Shown here in pieces: positions 16,072 to 24,493 of a DNA stretch of 48,265 nt. The stretch is taken from positions 1 to 48,265 of the forward strand of contig LDWW01000028.1 in the NCBI GenBank assembly GCA_001045525.1. The letters are read 5' to 3'. Both the position numbers and the translations under genes were made by a program. The notes beneath the pieces are model-generated. The model worked only from the letters and a program-made list of their open reading frames with translations, had not been told where the DNA came from and did no database searches. This DNA comes from Chitinispirillum alkaliphilum (GTDB taxonomy: Bacteria > Fibrobacterota > Chitinivibrionia > Chitinivibrionales > Chitinispirillaceae). Position 1 is the first letter of the stretch. Each line of letters begins with the position of its first letter.

Positions 16072-17406
16072 TTATGCGAGTCGGTGAACCATATCATGCA
16101 ATACAGAGGGGAATGTAAAATTCATTCCTTTAAGATCTCTGACAGTTGCCTTTTGGGCGATAGCAAAGAGAAGAGGATTAATTACCTCATCACAGTTATA
16201 CCCAATCATATGAGCGCCAATGATTCTTCCATACTTTCCAACCAAAACTTTAAACGCGGAATGTGTCAACCCCAACCGCCTGGTGATATGCCGGTGTGAT
16301 GTGTCAATAAATTGAGTGTCAAATTCGATTCCCTTAGCCATGGCCTGCTGTTCAGTAAAACCAGCATATGCCAATTGGGGGAAAGAAAACACAACACTTG
16401 ACAGTAAATCATAACCGGGAGTTTTATCATTTCCGTGAATTATGTTATGAGCAGCTATTTGCCCTTCCATTTCAGCTACGGTTGTGAGTTGCACCCCTTC
16501 TGGATTTACATCACCGGCTATATATACGGACTGATTGCTCTCACTCTGTAAAAATTCGTTTACAACTATTCCTTTGTCATCGGTTAAAATGTCGGCGGCA
16601 TGAAGATCAAGCCCCCCGATCTGTGGGACTCTTCCTGCCCCGTGCACGATCAGATCAGTTTTTATCCTTTTCTCCCCGGCATGGACATAGAATTCATCAC
16701 CCCCCTTTTCAACAGAAACCAATGGAGCATTGGTGTAAACTTTAACACCCTCTAACTCATTTGCATCCAAAAACATTTTTACCAGATCCTGATCAAAATT
16801 GCCCAAAACCTTATCACGTGCTTCAATAATCACCACTTCAGCTCCGGCTTGTGCCGCCACGTGTGCAAGTTCAAAGGAAATATATCCACCACCGATAAAC
16901 AATAATCTTTTTGGCAAGGCAGTGAGCTCAAAGTACTCATCGCTTGTAATTATATTCTCAGCCCCGGGGATATTGAGTTTTGCAGGAGTGGATCCGGTGG
17001 CAATGAGGATATGGTCAGCAGACACTTCCTCTTTTTCACCGATTACCAGAGTGTTTTTTCCTGAGAAGCGACAGTGTCCGTGGAATTTTTCAGCTCCGAT
17101 TTTATCTCCCAGACTTTCTGCATAAACAGGTGTAGTCTGAGTCATTTTCCTTTTAAATTGTATGAGCTCAGACCAGTTTATGTTTATGTTTCCTTCAATA
17201 CCCTTGTTTTTCATATGATTGATTCTGGTAATCAATTCAGAAGCTCCGGCCAGAAGCCTTTTGGGATTACATCCGCGCAATGCACAGGTACCTCCGAATT
17301 GCAGCTCATCGGCAATGCCGACTTTCAACCCATTTTTTCTGGCCTGATGTGCAGCGGCAAATCCGGCAGAACCTGTTCCAATAACAAAGAGATCGAAATG
17401 TTTCAT
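16072..17406 (-). CDS. FAD-dependent pyridine nucleotide-disulfide oxidoreductase
   Basis: 444 aa. GTGSAGFAAAHQA (10-22) binds FAD; the redox pair is in GGTCALRGCNPKR (Cys41 and Cys46, CxxxxC). A second Rossmann motif for NAD(P)H is LLFIGGGYISFELA, and HGAGRVPQ and VYIAGDV close the FAD site. Overall it resembles glutathione/mercuric reductase or lipoamide dehydrogenase. Odd: the C-terminal His-Pro-Thr-x-x-Glu motif that supplies the active-site base in those enzymes is absent; the end reads FPSVLHDMVHRLA. Substrate unknown. SD AAGGTGGAAAT before the ATG at 17406. It is the last gene of the long minus-strand run and lies 136 bp after the histidine kinase. Confidence 0.88.
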   Translation of the reverse strand: MKHFDLFVIGTGSAGFAAAHQARKNGLKVGIADELQFGGTCALRGCNPKRLLAGASELITRINHMKNKGIEGNININWSELIQFKRKMTQTTPVYAESLGDKIGAEKFHGHCRFSGKNTLVIGEKEEVSADHILIATGSTPAKLNIPGAENIITSDEYFELTALPKRLLFIGGGYISFELAHVAAQAGAEVVIIEARDKVLGNFDQDLVKMFLDANELEGVKVYTNAPLVSVEKGGDEFYVHAGEKRIKTDLIVHGAGRVPQIGGLDLHAADILTDDKGIVVNEFLQSESNQSVYIAGDVNPEGVQLTTVAEMEGQIAAHNIIHGNDKTPGYDLLSSVVFSFPQLAYAGFTEQQAMAKGIEFDTQFIDTSHRHITRRLGLTHSAFKVLVGKYGRIIGAHMIGYNCDEVINPLLFAIAQKATVRDLKGMNFTFPSVLHDMVHRLA

Positions 17407-17542
17407 ATTTCCACCTTACATTTTAAACGGTTGAAGTGTTACGGGGCAGAGGTATTGAAAACAAAGTTTTGTGCCACTTGAAACAGAAAACACCCGATGT
17501 AAACCAGATGGTAAAATCTGCTTACTGCGAAATTGAGCAGAT

Positions 17543-18721
17543 TCATTCCTCTTCAAAGGTGAAATAAAATGATGTCCCTTTTCCCACCTGAGATTCAGCC
17601 CATATCTCTCCCCCATGCCTTTTAATTACCCGCTGCACAATAGCCAGTCCAGCACCAGTCCCCGGAAATTCCTGATCTGAGTGCAAACGCCTGAAAGGGG
17701 CAAACAGTTTCTCCATATGTTTCATATCAAATCCAGCCCCATTGTCACTAACCAGAAATATTCTTCTACCTTCCCGGACCAACGAAGTGAATTTTATTTG
17801 GGAAACCTCTCTTTTAGACGTAAACTTCCAGGCGTTCCCCAACAGATTACCCAATACCACTTTGGCAAGGGTAACATCTGCATATGCATACAAATCTTCA
17901 TCTATTGCAACATGAACATTTCTGTCATGATCACCCTGAGCTAATTGTTCGACAATTTCTCTCGCCAAATCAGAAAGGTTAACATGCTGTTTAATAAGAT
18001 CTTTACGGGTAATTTTTGAGAGTTCAAGCATATCATCAATCAGCTCCTTCATCCTTTGAGCGCTCTGCGATATTCTAATCAGGTACTCTTTTGCCTCAGG
18101 CTCCAGCTCCTGGTTGTCTTCCACCAAAATTGTTGCAAAGCCATGTATGGCCTGCAGTGGTGTTTTCAAGTCGTGTGAAACTGAATAGGAAAACGATTCC
18201 AGATTGTCATTTACTTCGGCAAGATCTCTCATGCGCTGTTTGAGAGCCTGCTCAGTTTCCTTGCGCACAGATATATCGGTGATGAGGGAGAGTACAAGCA
18301 TTTCGTTTTTTATATTTACAAAACTCAGACTTATTTCAACCGGAAACTCACTTCCATTCCTGCGCCTGGCATACAGATCCATCCCTATTCCCATCGGTCT
18401 GACCTTTGGGTCTTTGAAATATCCCGCCATTTGTTTTGTGTGAGTTTTGTTAAACCGCGCAGGGACAAGCAGATCGTGTGGTTTACCGATTATCTCAGAT
18501 GCAGTATAGCCAAACATCCGTTCTGCTGCAGCATTAAAGAGGAGAATATTTCTGTTTCCGTCGATTACTACCACTCCCTGAGCAAGAGATTGCAAAAGTC
18601 TCTGCATTGTAACATTGCCACCAAAGAGGCCTTCAAGCAGCTCTTTTTGTTTTCTCTCACACTCAAGCTTCTGTTGGGAACCATTTTCACCAGAACATTT
18701 GTTCGCCTTATCCCTTTGCAT
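17543..18721 (-). CDS. PAS-domain sensor histidine kinase
   Basis: 392 aa, no membrane segment, so a cytoplasmic sensor. PAS domain at about residues 38-155 (AQGVVVIDGNRNILLFNAAAERMFGYT). HisKA with H-box SVSHDLKTPLQ (phosphoaccepting His183). HATPase_c at about 275-392 with NLLGNAWKFT (N box), DNGAGFD (G1) and GTGAGLAIVQRVIKRHGG (G2). No response regulator adjacent. SD AAAGGAAAC before the ATG at 18721. It begins 55 bp after the GH15 gene on the same strand, so it may be cotranscribed with the ASRT operon. Signal unknown. Confidence 0.92.
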   Translation of the reverse strand: MQRDKANKCSGENGSQQKLECERKQKELLEGLFGGNVTMQRLLQSLAQGVVVIDGNRNILLFNAAAERMFGYTASEIIGKPHDLLVPARFNKTHTKQMAGYFKDPKVRPMGIGMDLYARRRNGSEFPVEISLSFVNIKNEMLVLSLITDISVRKETEQALKQRMRDLAEVNDNLESFSYSVSHDLKTPLQAIHGFATILVEDNQELEPEAKEYLIRISQSAQRMKELIDDMLELSKITRKDLIKQHVNLSDLAREIVEQLAQGDHDRNVHVAIDEDLYAYADVTLAKVVLGNLLGNAWKFTSKREVSQIKFTSLVREGRRIFLVSDNGAGFDMKHMEKLFAPFRRLHSDQEFPGTGAGLAIVQRVIKRHGGEIWAESQVGKGTSFYFTFEEE

Positions 18722-18776
18722 GGAGTTTCCTTTTAGAACAGGTGGATCTGCAATACCTCATCAGATATAAAAAACT

Positions 18777-20660
18777 TCACTCATCCCTTCCCATTCTGCG
18801 TCGATGCTCGGGAGTACCAATTAAGATATCCGGGACACGACGCCCCTGGGCATATGTGATATTCAAAACGCTGTTGATCAAACCGACATGCGAAAAAGCC
18901 TGTGGGTAATTTCCCAAAAACTCCCCCGTAACCGGATTGAACTCTTCGGGGAAAAGTCCAAGATGGTTTGAATGAGCCAATAATTTATCAAAGATTTCCC
19001 TCGCTTCATCAAGCCTGTTTGACAGAGCAAGAGCATCAACAAGCCAAAAAGTACACAGACCGAATGCACCCTCCTCACCGGGAAGCCCGTCATCCATTAG
19101 ATAGCGATGCACAAAACAGTTATGCATTAGCTTTTCCATGGTTCTGTCTATTGTACTCTGCACACGAGGGTCATTGAACGGGAGAAACTCCATCATCGGG
19201 ATACGAAGATTGGCAGCATCCAGATCCTCACAGTCATAACACATTGTAAATGCTTCTATTTTTTTGTTGTAACCATGCTCAAGCACATCCTTGTGGATTT
19301 TCTGCATAGTTGAGTACCACAGTTGAGGTGCGCCAGGCATCCCGAATTCTTTGCTCAGATGTATTGCACGATCAAGAGCCACCCAACACATAATCTTTGA
19401 ATATGTAAAATGACGGGGTGCTCCGCGCATCTCCCAGATCCCATGATCGGGCTTGTCCCAAATCTCAACAACCGTATCTGCAATTCCACTGAGAAACTGT
19501 AAGATACGTGGTTCTGGGATATGACCACGCCTTGCAAGCTCATATCCCATATTGATCAACTCCCCGAACACCTCCAACTGAAGCTGAGAAGCCGCATCAT
19601 TGCCAATGTTCACCGGGCGGGATTGACGATAGCCTGAAAGATGGGGTAATTCATACTCATCCAGATTCGCCTCACCGTGAAGTCCATACATAATCTGCAA
19701 CTTTCCCGCGTGATCGGCAGATACCCGTTCCATCCAATCAAGCAGCTCAAAAGCCTCCCTCACATGCCCAACCGCAATAAGCGCCTGTGCGGTCTGGGAT
19801 GCATCCCTGATCCAGGCATAACGGTAATCCCAGTTACGCACCCCTCCGATTTCTTCAGGCAGAGAAGTGGTAGGAGCAGCCGCTATCGCTCCGGTATCTG
19901 AGTGAGAGAGCAGTTTCAATACTAATTGGGATCTGATAACCCCGGGTAGCCACTTCTGCTCACACTTTAGGTTCTCTATAACATCCTGCCTGTGAGCCCA
20001 CTCTTTCCAGATTTCAGTGGTTCTTTGCAGCTTGAAGTTTGAGTTTTCTATGCTGCAGACGGTATTCACTGAGTTCCATCTGCAGACAACCGCACAACGC
20101 TGTCCTTTTCGCATGGGGATTTTTGCGCGCAAAACCGGCCCATAACCGTCATCGGTTATTTCTCCGTTATCGACACCTGATAGGGAGATAATTTCCCCAC
20201 CTCCTTCGGCGGCAAATCCACCCTCAATCGGATATAAATTCATCTCGGCACGGGCATAATCAAACCGGGGTGACCACTCAAGGTTAACTTCTGTTTCTCC
20301 CTCTTTACACTCAACAATCCTGTGGATTTCAGGCAACGCACGAGTCTGGGCTTTTCCGTGAATGTAACCCTCAATGGGCATAAAATCGGTAACAGCGATT
20401 AAACTGTTTTGCCCCTCTATTTCAGTTGTAAGGACATTGGTATCGGGAAGGTAGTATTGCTTTCCATGCCCCGCATTAACAGGGCGTATTGAGAACCTGC
20501 CCCCTTTTTTTCTGTCCAGGAGTGCACCGAAAACGCTTGCCCGGTCGAGATGAGGAAAACAGCACCAGTCAATAGAACCTCCCCGGCAGACCAGGGCTGC
20601 ACTGCGGCAATTCCCTATAAGCCCATAGGAGGAGATTGGCTTGAAGTCTGAGAGCTCCAT
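18777..20660 (-). CDS. Glycoside hydrolase family 15 (glucoamylase/trehalase-like)
   Basis: 627 aa from the ATG at 20660 (MELSDFKPISSYGLIGN). This start is chosen because GGGGGTAAGTAT precedes it and the family N-terminus matches; the open frame extends a further 58 codons upstream into the LLM gene. The N-terminal beta domain (SIDWCCFPHLDRASVFGALLD) is followed by the alpha/alpha barrel with GGVRNWDYRYAWIRDAS (272-288) and GYRQSRPVNIGNDAASQLQ. The family hydrolyses terminal alpha-1,4 or trehalose glucosidic bonds with inversion. No signal peptide, so cytoplasmic. Only 4 bp separate it from the LLM gene stop, which argues for one transcript. Confidence 0.92.
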   Translation of the reverse strand: MELSDFKPISSYGLIGNCRSAALVCRGGSIDWCCFPHLDRASVFGALLDRKKGGRFSIRPVNAGHGKQYYLPDTNVLTTEIEGQNSLIAVTDFMPIEGYIHGKAQTRALPEIHRIVECKEGETEVNLEWSPRFDYARAEMNLYPIEGGFAAEGGGEIISLSGVDNGEITDDGYGPVLRAKIPMRKGQRCAVVCRWNSVNTVCSIENSNFKLQRTTEIWKEWAHRQDVIENLKCEQKWLPGVIRSQLVLKLLSHSDTGAIAAAPTTSLPEEIGGVRNWDYRYAWIRDASQTAQALIAVGHVREAFELLDWMERVSADHAGKLQIMYGLHGEANLDEYELPHLSGYRQSRPVNIGNDAASQLQLEVFGELINMGYELARRGHIPEPRILQFLSGIADTVVEIWDKPDHGIWEMRGAPRHFTYSKIMCWVALDRAIHLSKEFGMPGAPQLWYSTMQKIHKDVLEHGYNKKIEAFTMCYDCEDLDAANLRIPMMEFLPFNDPRVQSTIDRTMEKLMHNCFVHRYLMDDGLPGEEGAFGLCTFWLVDALALSNRLDEAREIFDKLLAHSNHLGLFPEEFNPVTGEFLGNYPQAFSHVGLINSVLNITYAQGRRVPDILIGTPEHRRRMGRDE

Positions 20661-20664
20661 ATAC

Positions 20665-21642
20665 TTACCCCCTGAAAATGTTACGCAGCTGAGGAACAAC
20701 AGTTTCACCAAACACCTCGATGAAGGGTTCCTGTTCTTTGTTGACATTGTGTAAATAAAGCCGTTCAAATCCCAGCTCCACATCTTTTCCCAGAAGATCA
20801 ACGAACATATGGGGAGAATCGGAGACCCGAACATGCTCCCTCACCTGTTCGGGTGTGACAAACGAACCCGCAGCATCGAGATCCCAGGGGAATCTAAGAT
20901 CTGTAAGCACAGGGCTGTCAAATATAACCGTTCTCCACTGATCGTAAGCGCCCTGAAGAGCGTTTTGATCGGTATTGCTGTATGAAAGCTGTACTTTAAG
21001 AAACATCGGTTTCCCCTCGCCTCCCCCTCTTCTGAAAGCATCGACAACCTCTCTTAGCTGATCGTGGGGTTTTGAGATTGTAATGAGTGCATCGGCCCAC
21101 CCCCCAACCCACTCGGCAGTCTGTGGTGTAATGGCAGCACCTACGAGAAGGGGAGGAGTTTTGGGTTTAACATATAGACGGGCATGTTCAACGTTTACAT
21201 GTCCGTAATGAGTTACCTCTTCCCCCGCCCATAATCTTCTTATCACATCGACCGATTCCCTCAGTCTCTCATTACGCATCCATTTCGGGGGCCATCTTTC
21301 ACCTGTAACAGATTCATTTATTAATTGTCCGCTTCCTGCAGCCAGCCAGAAGCGACCGGGGAACATTTCTGCAAGAGTGGCAGCAGCCTGAGCGATAATG
21401 GCAGGATGATAGCGCTGCCCGGGAGCGCATACCACACCATAATCCAGCCCTGTTTTCTGCATCGCCGCCCCAAGCCAGGCCCAGGAATACCCGCTGTTGC
21501 CCTGTCTTTCACTCCAGGGTACAATATGATCTGAACTCAGAGCAGTGTCAAAGCCAGCCTGCTGGGCCATTTGGGCTAAAGAGAGCAGGTGACTGGGACT
21601 GAACTGTTCATGAGAGGCATGATAGCCGATCTTTATCTCCAT
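20665..21642 (-). CDS. LLM-class flavin oxidoreductase (non-F420 flavinoid type)
   Basis: 325 aa, luciferase-like monooxygenase TIM barrel: IGYHASHEQFSPSHLLSLA at the N-terminus, LSSDHIVPWSERQG, FPGRFWLAAGSGQLINE and ALITISKPHDQL. It fits the TIGR03885-type group, predicted to use FMN rather than F420; I have not run the model. Substrate unknown. SD AAGGAGAGATAA before the ATG at 21642. It overlaps the end of the DUF2721 gene by 10 bp and is followed after 4 bp by the GH15 gene, so a shared sugar-related or stress substrate is possible. Confidence 0.85.
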   Translation of the reverse strand: MEIKIGYHASHEQFSPSHLLSLAQMAQQAGFDTALSSDHIVPWSERQGNSGYSWAWLGAAMQKTGLDYGVVCAPGQRYHPAIIAQAAATLAEMFPGRFWLAAGSGQLINESVTGERWPPKWMRNERLRESVDVIRRLWAGEEVTHYGHVNVEHARLYVKPKTPPLLVGAAITPQTAEWVGGWADALITISKPHDQLREVVDAFRRGGGEGKPMFLKVQLSYSNTDQNALQGAYDQWRTVIFDSPVLTDLRFPWDLDAAGSFVTPEQVREHVRVSDSPHMFVDLLGKDVELGFERLYLHNVNKEQEPFIEVFGETVVPQLRNIFRG

Positions 21643-22127
21643 TTATCTCTCCTTGATATTTGAACTACATAATCCATCTCCGCATTAACAGAGTCGAGCG
21701 CCAGTTTTGAATCAGCGATAAGCAAAACACTTGACGTAAAAAGAAGAACAGAACCAAATATTCCAAAGCCCACCGGAAGCCACACATAGTCGATACCGGT
21801 AATAGAAACAGCCCCGATTGCCACACTTGTGGCCAGAAAGGCGCTAAGCGAAAGGTAGAGCCCGGCAAGGGAGTATTGCAAAAGACGGGTTCTCTTTGTT
21901 GCTCTATGGAGCTGGTGATAGAGAAGAACAAGATATTCATCACTGAAAATTTCACAGCTTTTCTTGCAGATTGTATCCTGATACTGAGAGGTGAGTTTTC
22001 TTGTTCTGTCCATTAACCGCCCCAGGCGTGCTGAGGTGGAAATGGTTAGTGAACCACAGGCAGCAATAAGCACTGCGGGTGTAATCATATCGGATAAGAC
22101 ATTTAGAGTTGCAGAGAGATCTGTCAT
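21633..22127 (-). CDS. DUF2721 family membrane protein
   Basis: 164 aa. Membrane segments lie at about residues 15-33, 83-105, 112-133 and 137-148. The N-terminal LSDMITPAVLIAACGSLTISTSARLGRLMDR is the hallmark of DUF2721. Short basic linkers and RDKWR at the end suggest the cytoplasmic side. Function unknown in any organism that I know. It overlaps the LLM gene by 10 bp and starts 13 bp after the second ASRT-family gene, so it is firmly in the operon. Confidence 0.85.
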   Translation of the reverse strand: MTDLSATLNVLSDMITPAVLIAACGSLTISTSARLGRLMDRTRKLTSQYQDTICKKSCEIFSDEYLVLLYHQLHRATKRTRLLQYSLAGLYLSLSAFLATSVAIGAVSITGIDYVWLPVGFGIFGSVLLFTSSVLLIADSKLALDSVNAEMDYVVQISRRDKWR

Positions 22128-22140
22128 TCATTATCCGCTT

Positions 22141-22512
22141 TTATTGGCTAAAGGGTACACAGCCTGTTATCGCTCTTTTAATTGTGGTGGAATCGAGACG
22201 GGAGAATTGAACCACAAGAGGCATCTCACACCTCACGACACACCCATAATCTTTACCAAGTGGAACAGGTACAGGGTCGATAAGGTCATTTAGCCTTAAG
22301 ACTCTGAGCCGTTTGGCACCCACCATAAGCGGGCGCATTTTCACCCCCCTTCCACCGGAATAGTAAACCTCAATCTCACAATGGACATCTTTGTCGTTTG
22401 TATTTAAAAGCTTAAGTTCATCCCTGCTGGTAAACTCAGGTTCATGCCCAGAAGAGTTTAGTGGAATATGCCCTCCGGAAATTGCCCATACCATTGCACC
22501 TATGCTTCTCAA
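22141..22512 (-). CDS. ASRT-family protein (sensory rhodopsin transducer family), copy 2
   Basis: 123 aa from TTG at 22512, which has AGGAGGAAA 8 bp upstream and gives an N-terminus matching the paralogue (RSIGAMVWAISGGHIP against KSIGKKIWAIADGYIP). The frame is open upstream to ATG 22554 or TTG 22563, through a GA dinucleotide run, so the start is uncertain. The family (PF07100) is a small beta-sandwich related to the Anabaena sensory rhodopsin transducer. Conserved stretches are LNTNDKDVHCEIEVYYS, LNDLIDP, PLGKDYGCVVRCEMPLVVQFSRLDS. No rhodopsin gene is near. It probably binds a small molecule or regulates neighbours. Confidence 0.85.
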   Translation of the reverse strand: MRSIGAMVWAISGGHIPLNSSGHEPEFTSRDELKLLNTNDKDVHCEIEVYYSGGRGVKMRPLMVGAKRLRVLRLNDLIDPVPVPLGKDYGCVVRCEMPLVVQFSRLDSTTIKRAITGCVPFSQ

Positions 22513-22523
22513 CTGAATTTCCT

Positions 22524-22540
22524 CCTCTCTCTCTCTCTCT
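22524..22540. repeat. CT/GA dinucleotide microsatellite
   Basis: An uninterrupted CT run of 17 bases (GA on the coding strand) directly abuts the AGGAGG Shine-Dalgarno of the second ASRT gene and lies inside the reading frame if an upstream start is used. Slippage could vary expression. Confidence 0.85.
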
Positions 22541-22559
22541 GACCAAAACAACATCCAGT

Positions 22560-23750
22560 TCAAACGCCCAGTAACTCCTTAAGATAGGGAGAGAGAAAGA
22601 CCCCATGGGGGTCGAATCTGTTGCGGATTTGCAGAAAACTTTCCCATTCCGGGTATAGTTCTCTTAATTTTCCCGCTTTCATGCTGTGTTTTTTGCCCCA
22701 GTGGGGCCTTCCGCCATATTCCTGCAAAATCGGCTCCATATCCCCGAAATACTCCTCATAGGGAAGCTGGGCGTTGTGATGAATGGTGATAGTGACAGTA
22801 TCCCGCCCATATGCCATACTGAGCATGGTGTCATCAGTGGCTATGGTTCGGTAAAGAACTCTCCAGCACACATCTTTGCGGTGCCTTTGCTTTACCCTCT
22901 TGCGTACTGCCCTGAAAGCCTCAGGTCCAACCTCCAGAGGAAATGCATACTCCATTTCGTGATACTTCAGTGTGCGTTCATGGGGTATAATCTCAGAAGC
23001 CCATCCGGTTTTCTCCTTTTTCAGAACGGAATCGGCTGTCCCCGACGGTACACCATCCTCCTGAAGTGTAAGGGTGCGTATCTGGGCAAGGTCACTGCGT
23101 GGGTACCAGTAAAAATCAAAACTGCGGTTTTTGTCAATCAGCTCATCAAGAGATTCAAGACAGCTTTCAATATGAGTGCACCAATACCTGCGCACAACCC
23201 TGAAAGCCTCAGCAAGATTGAGCGTGCACTCCGTTATAACCCCCAGAGTTCCAAGCGAAACCCGCAGAGCCCTTATACTATCTTTATCAGCGGTGAAGTC
23301 AATGTCTGTAATGTCCCCCTCCCCTGTCACCATGCGTACGGAGGAGAGCTGATAGGAGAGATTTTTCAGAAATTTTCCTGAACCATGAGTCCCGGTTCCA
23401 AATGCTCCGGCCAGAGCCTGATATGCAACATCACCATAGTTTTCCATGGACAAGCCGTTTTGAAGCAGAAGTTTCCCGGAGTCATTCAGTGTGGTGCCAG
23501 CCCCCAAAGTTGCACGATTCTCTTTACGGTCCACTTTTGCTTTTAGGGAATACCTGTCAAGAGAAAGGAGAATCCCCTCAGTCTCAACCAGGGGTGAAGA
23601 AGAGTGGCCCTGGCCAACAGGACGAAGGTTTTTCTTTTCTTTTAAGGCTTTGGATACAATGTTGGCAACTTCATTTTCATTTTCCGGAAACTCAATGCTC
23701 TGTGGAGAGAAACGTATTGTACCCGACCAGTTTCTCCAGAATTTGTCCAC
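22560..23750 (-). CDS. FAD-binding aldonolactone oxidase-like protein
   Basis: 396 aa, VAO/PCMH flavoprotein. The N-terminal FAD domain has RPVGQGHSSSPL, where the His of GxGHS is the usual site of covalent FAD in this class, and GAFGTGTHGSG. The C-terminal half matches D-arabinono-lactone/L-gulonolactone oxidases, with GGRPHWGKKHSM and RNRFDPHGVFLSPYL near the end. The family oxidises sugar lactones or alditols and passes electrons to O2 or another acceptor. No signal peptide. It lies between the two ASRT genes: 30 bp after copy 1, and its stop overlaps the possible upstream TTG start of copy 2. Confidence 0.88.
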   Translation of the reverse strand: MDKFWRNWSGTIRFSPQSIEFPENENEVANIVSKALKEKKNLRPVGQGHSSSPLVETEGILLSLDRYSLKAKVDRKENRATLGAGTTLNDSGKLLLQNGLSMENYGDVAYQALAGAFGTGTHGSGKFLKNLSYQLSSVRMVTGEGDITDIDFTADKDSIRALRVSLGTLGVITECTLNLAEAFRVVRRYWCTHIESCLESLDELIDKNRSFDFYWYPRSDLAQIRTLTLQEDGVPSGTADSVLKKEKTGWASEIIPHERTLKYHEMEYAFPLEVGPEAFRAVRKRVKQRHRKDVCWRVLYRTIATDDTMLSMAYGRDTVTITIHHNAQLPYEEYFGDMEPILQEYGGRPHWGKKHSMKAGKLRELYPEWESFLQIRNRFDPHGVFLSPYLKELLGV

Positions 23751-23780
23751 TTTTTATCCCTCTTCCTGTTATGGATAGTT

Positions 23781-24164
23781 CTATTCTGAAGAAGAGAATG
23801 CGATTGTGCTTATAAGTGCGTTTTCTGCCTGACGAGAATCAAGGCGTGTATGCTGTACCACTACCGGTATATCGGACCTGATCACACAGGCATAATCTGT
23901 ACCCAAAGGGATTTTCTCCGGATCATCCAGATCATTGAAACGCTGATGAATCACCCGTCTGGGCGCAATGGTGAGAATATAGGGACCCGCCGGCTCCCGG
24001 TCGGAATAGTAGACTGTCAACTCCACCCGTGCCTCTTCATCTGAACTGTTTAAGATACTTACAGTCTCATGGCTTAACATTTCAGGCTGCGGCCCATGAC
24101 TCTCAGGGGGTATGTAGCCATCGGCAATAGCCCAGATCTTCTTACCTATGCTTTTGTTTGACAT
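23781..24164 (-). CDS. ASRT-family protein (sensory rhodopsin transducer family), copy 1
   Basis: 127 aa, full-length PF07100 protein. The N-terminus KSIGKKIWAIADGYIPPESHG is followed by PEMLSHETVSILNSSD, LTVYYSDREPAG, RRVIHQRFNDLDDPEKIPLGTDY and VVQHTRLDSRQ. These are the core conserved blocks of the family. It starts the operon: SD GAAAGGA lies 7 bp before the ATG at 24164, with a 329-bp upstream gap. In Anabaena a homologue couples to a sensory rhodopsin, but family members usually occur without one. A small-molecule (possibly carbohydrate) binding role has been proposed. Confidence 0.9.
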   Translation of the reverse strand: MSNKSIGKKIWAIADGYIPPESHGPQPEMLSHETVSILNSSDEEARVELTVYYSDREPAGPYILTIAPRRVIHQRFNDLDDPEKIPLGTDYACVIRSDIPVVVQHTRLDSRQAENALISTIAFSSSE

Positions 24165-24493
24165 AGATTGTCCTTTCAGAAGATTTTTTATTTCCTAAGC
24201 AGATATCAAGAAGAGCAAAAAGCAAATAAGATGCCTGGCAGATTTGAAGAACATGCCCGCAATTGTAAGTACGGGTCACAAACTGAAAAGCAGTGCGAGA
24301 CTAGTGCAGATGTTTAAGTTTTGACAGATTAAAACAGTACATTCTTTTTACTTACACAGAGCTGTGTGTATTTGTCAGATTAGCAATAAGAGCAAACGAG
24401 GCTAGTGAGAGGGGAAGAGGGGTGGTAAGTGCCGGGGGCAACACCAGGTTAAATCTCCCGGTTCACCCCCTTGCACACACCACAGGACCAGTT
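24165..24493. promoter_or_regulatory. Intergenic upstream region of the ASRT operon
   Basis: It contains no gene. It holds TTGACAGATT (24321-24330) and the near-copy TTGTCAGATT (24372-24381). Between them is the inverted repeat ACACAG-AG-CTGTGT (24354-24367). These may be operator elements for the downstream minus-strand operon, about 160-215 bp upstream of its start, or for nothing. The part next to 24493 is the 3' end of the hydrogenase operon; a weak GGGGG/CCCCC hairpin near 24430-24465 could terminate it. Confidence 0.35.

Noticed and set aside
22560-23750. Covalently bound sensory rhodopsin system nearby because of ASRT homologues
   Set aside because: No seven-helix rhodopsin with a retinal Lys is encoded in the window; the 7TM cyclase is not a rhodopsin.
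24321-24326. TTGACA as a plus-strand -35 box
   Set aside because: No good -10 at 16-18 bp and no plus-strand gene follows; it may belong to a repeated operator instead.
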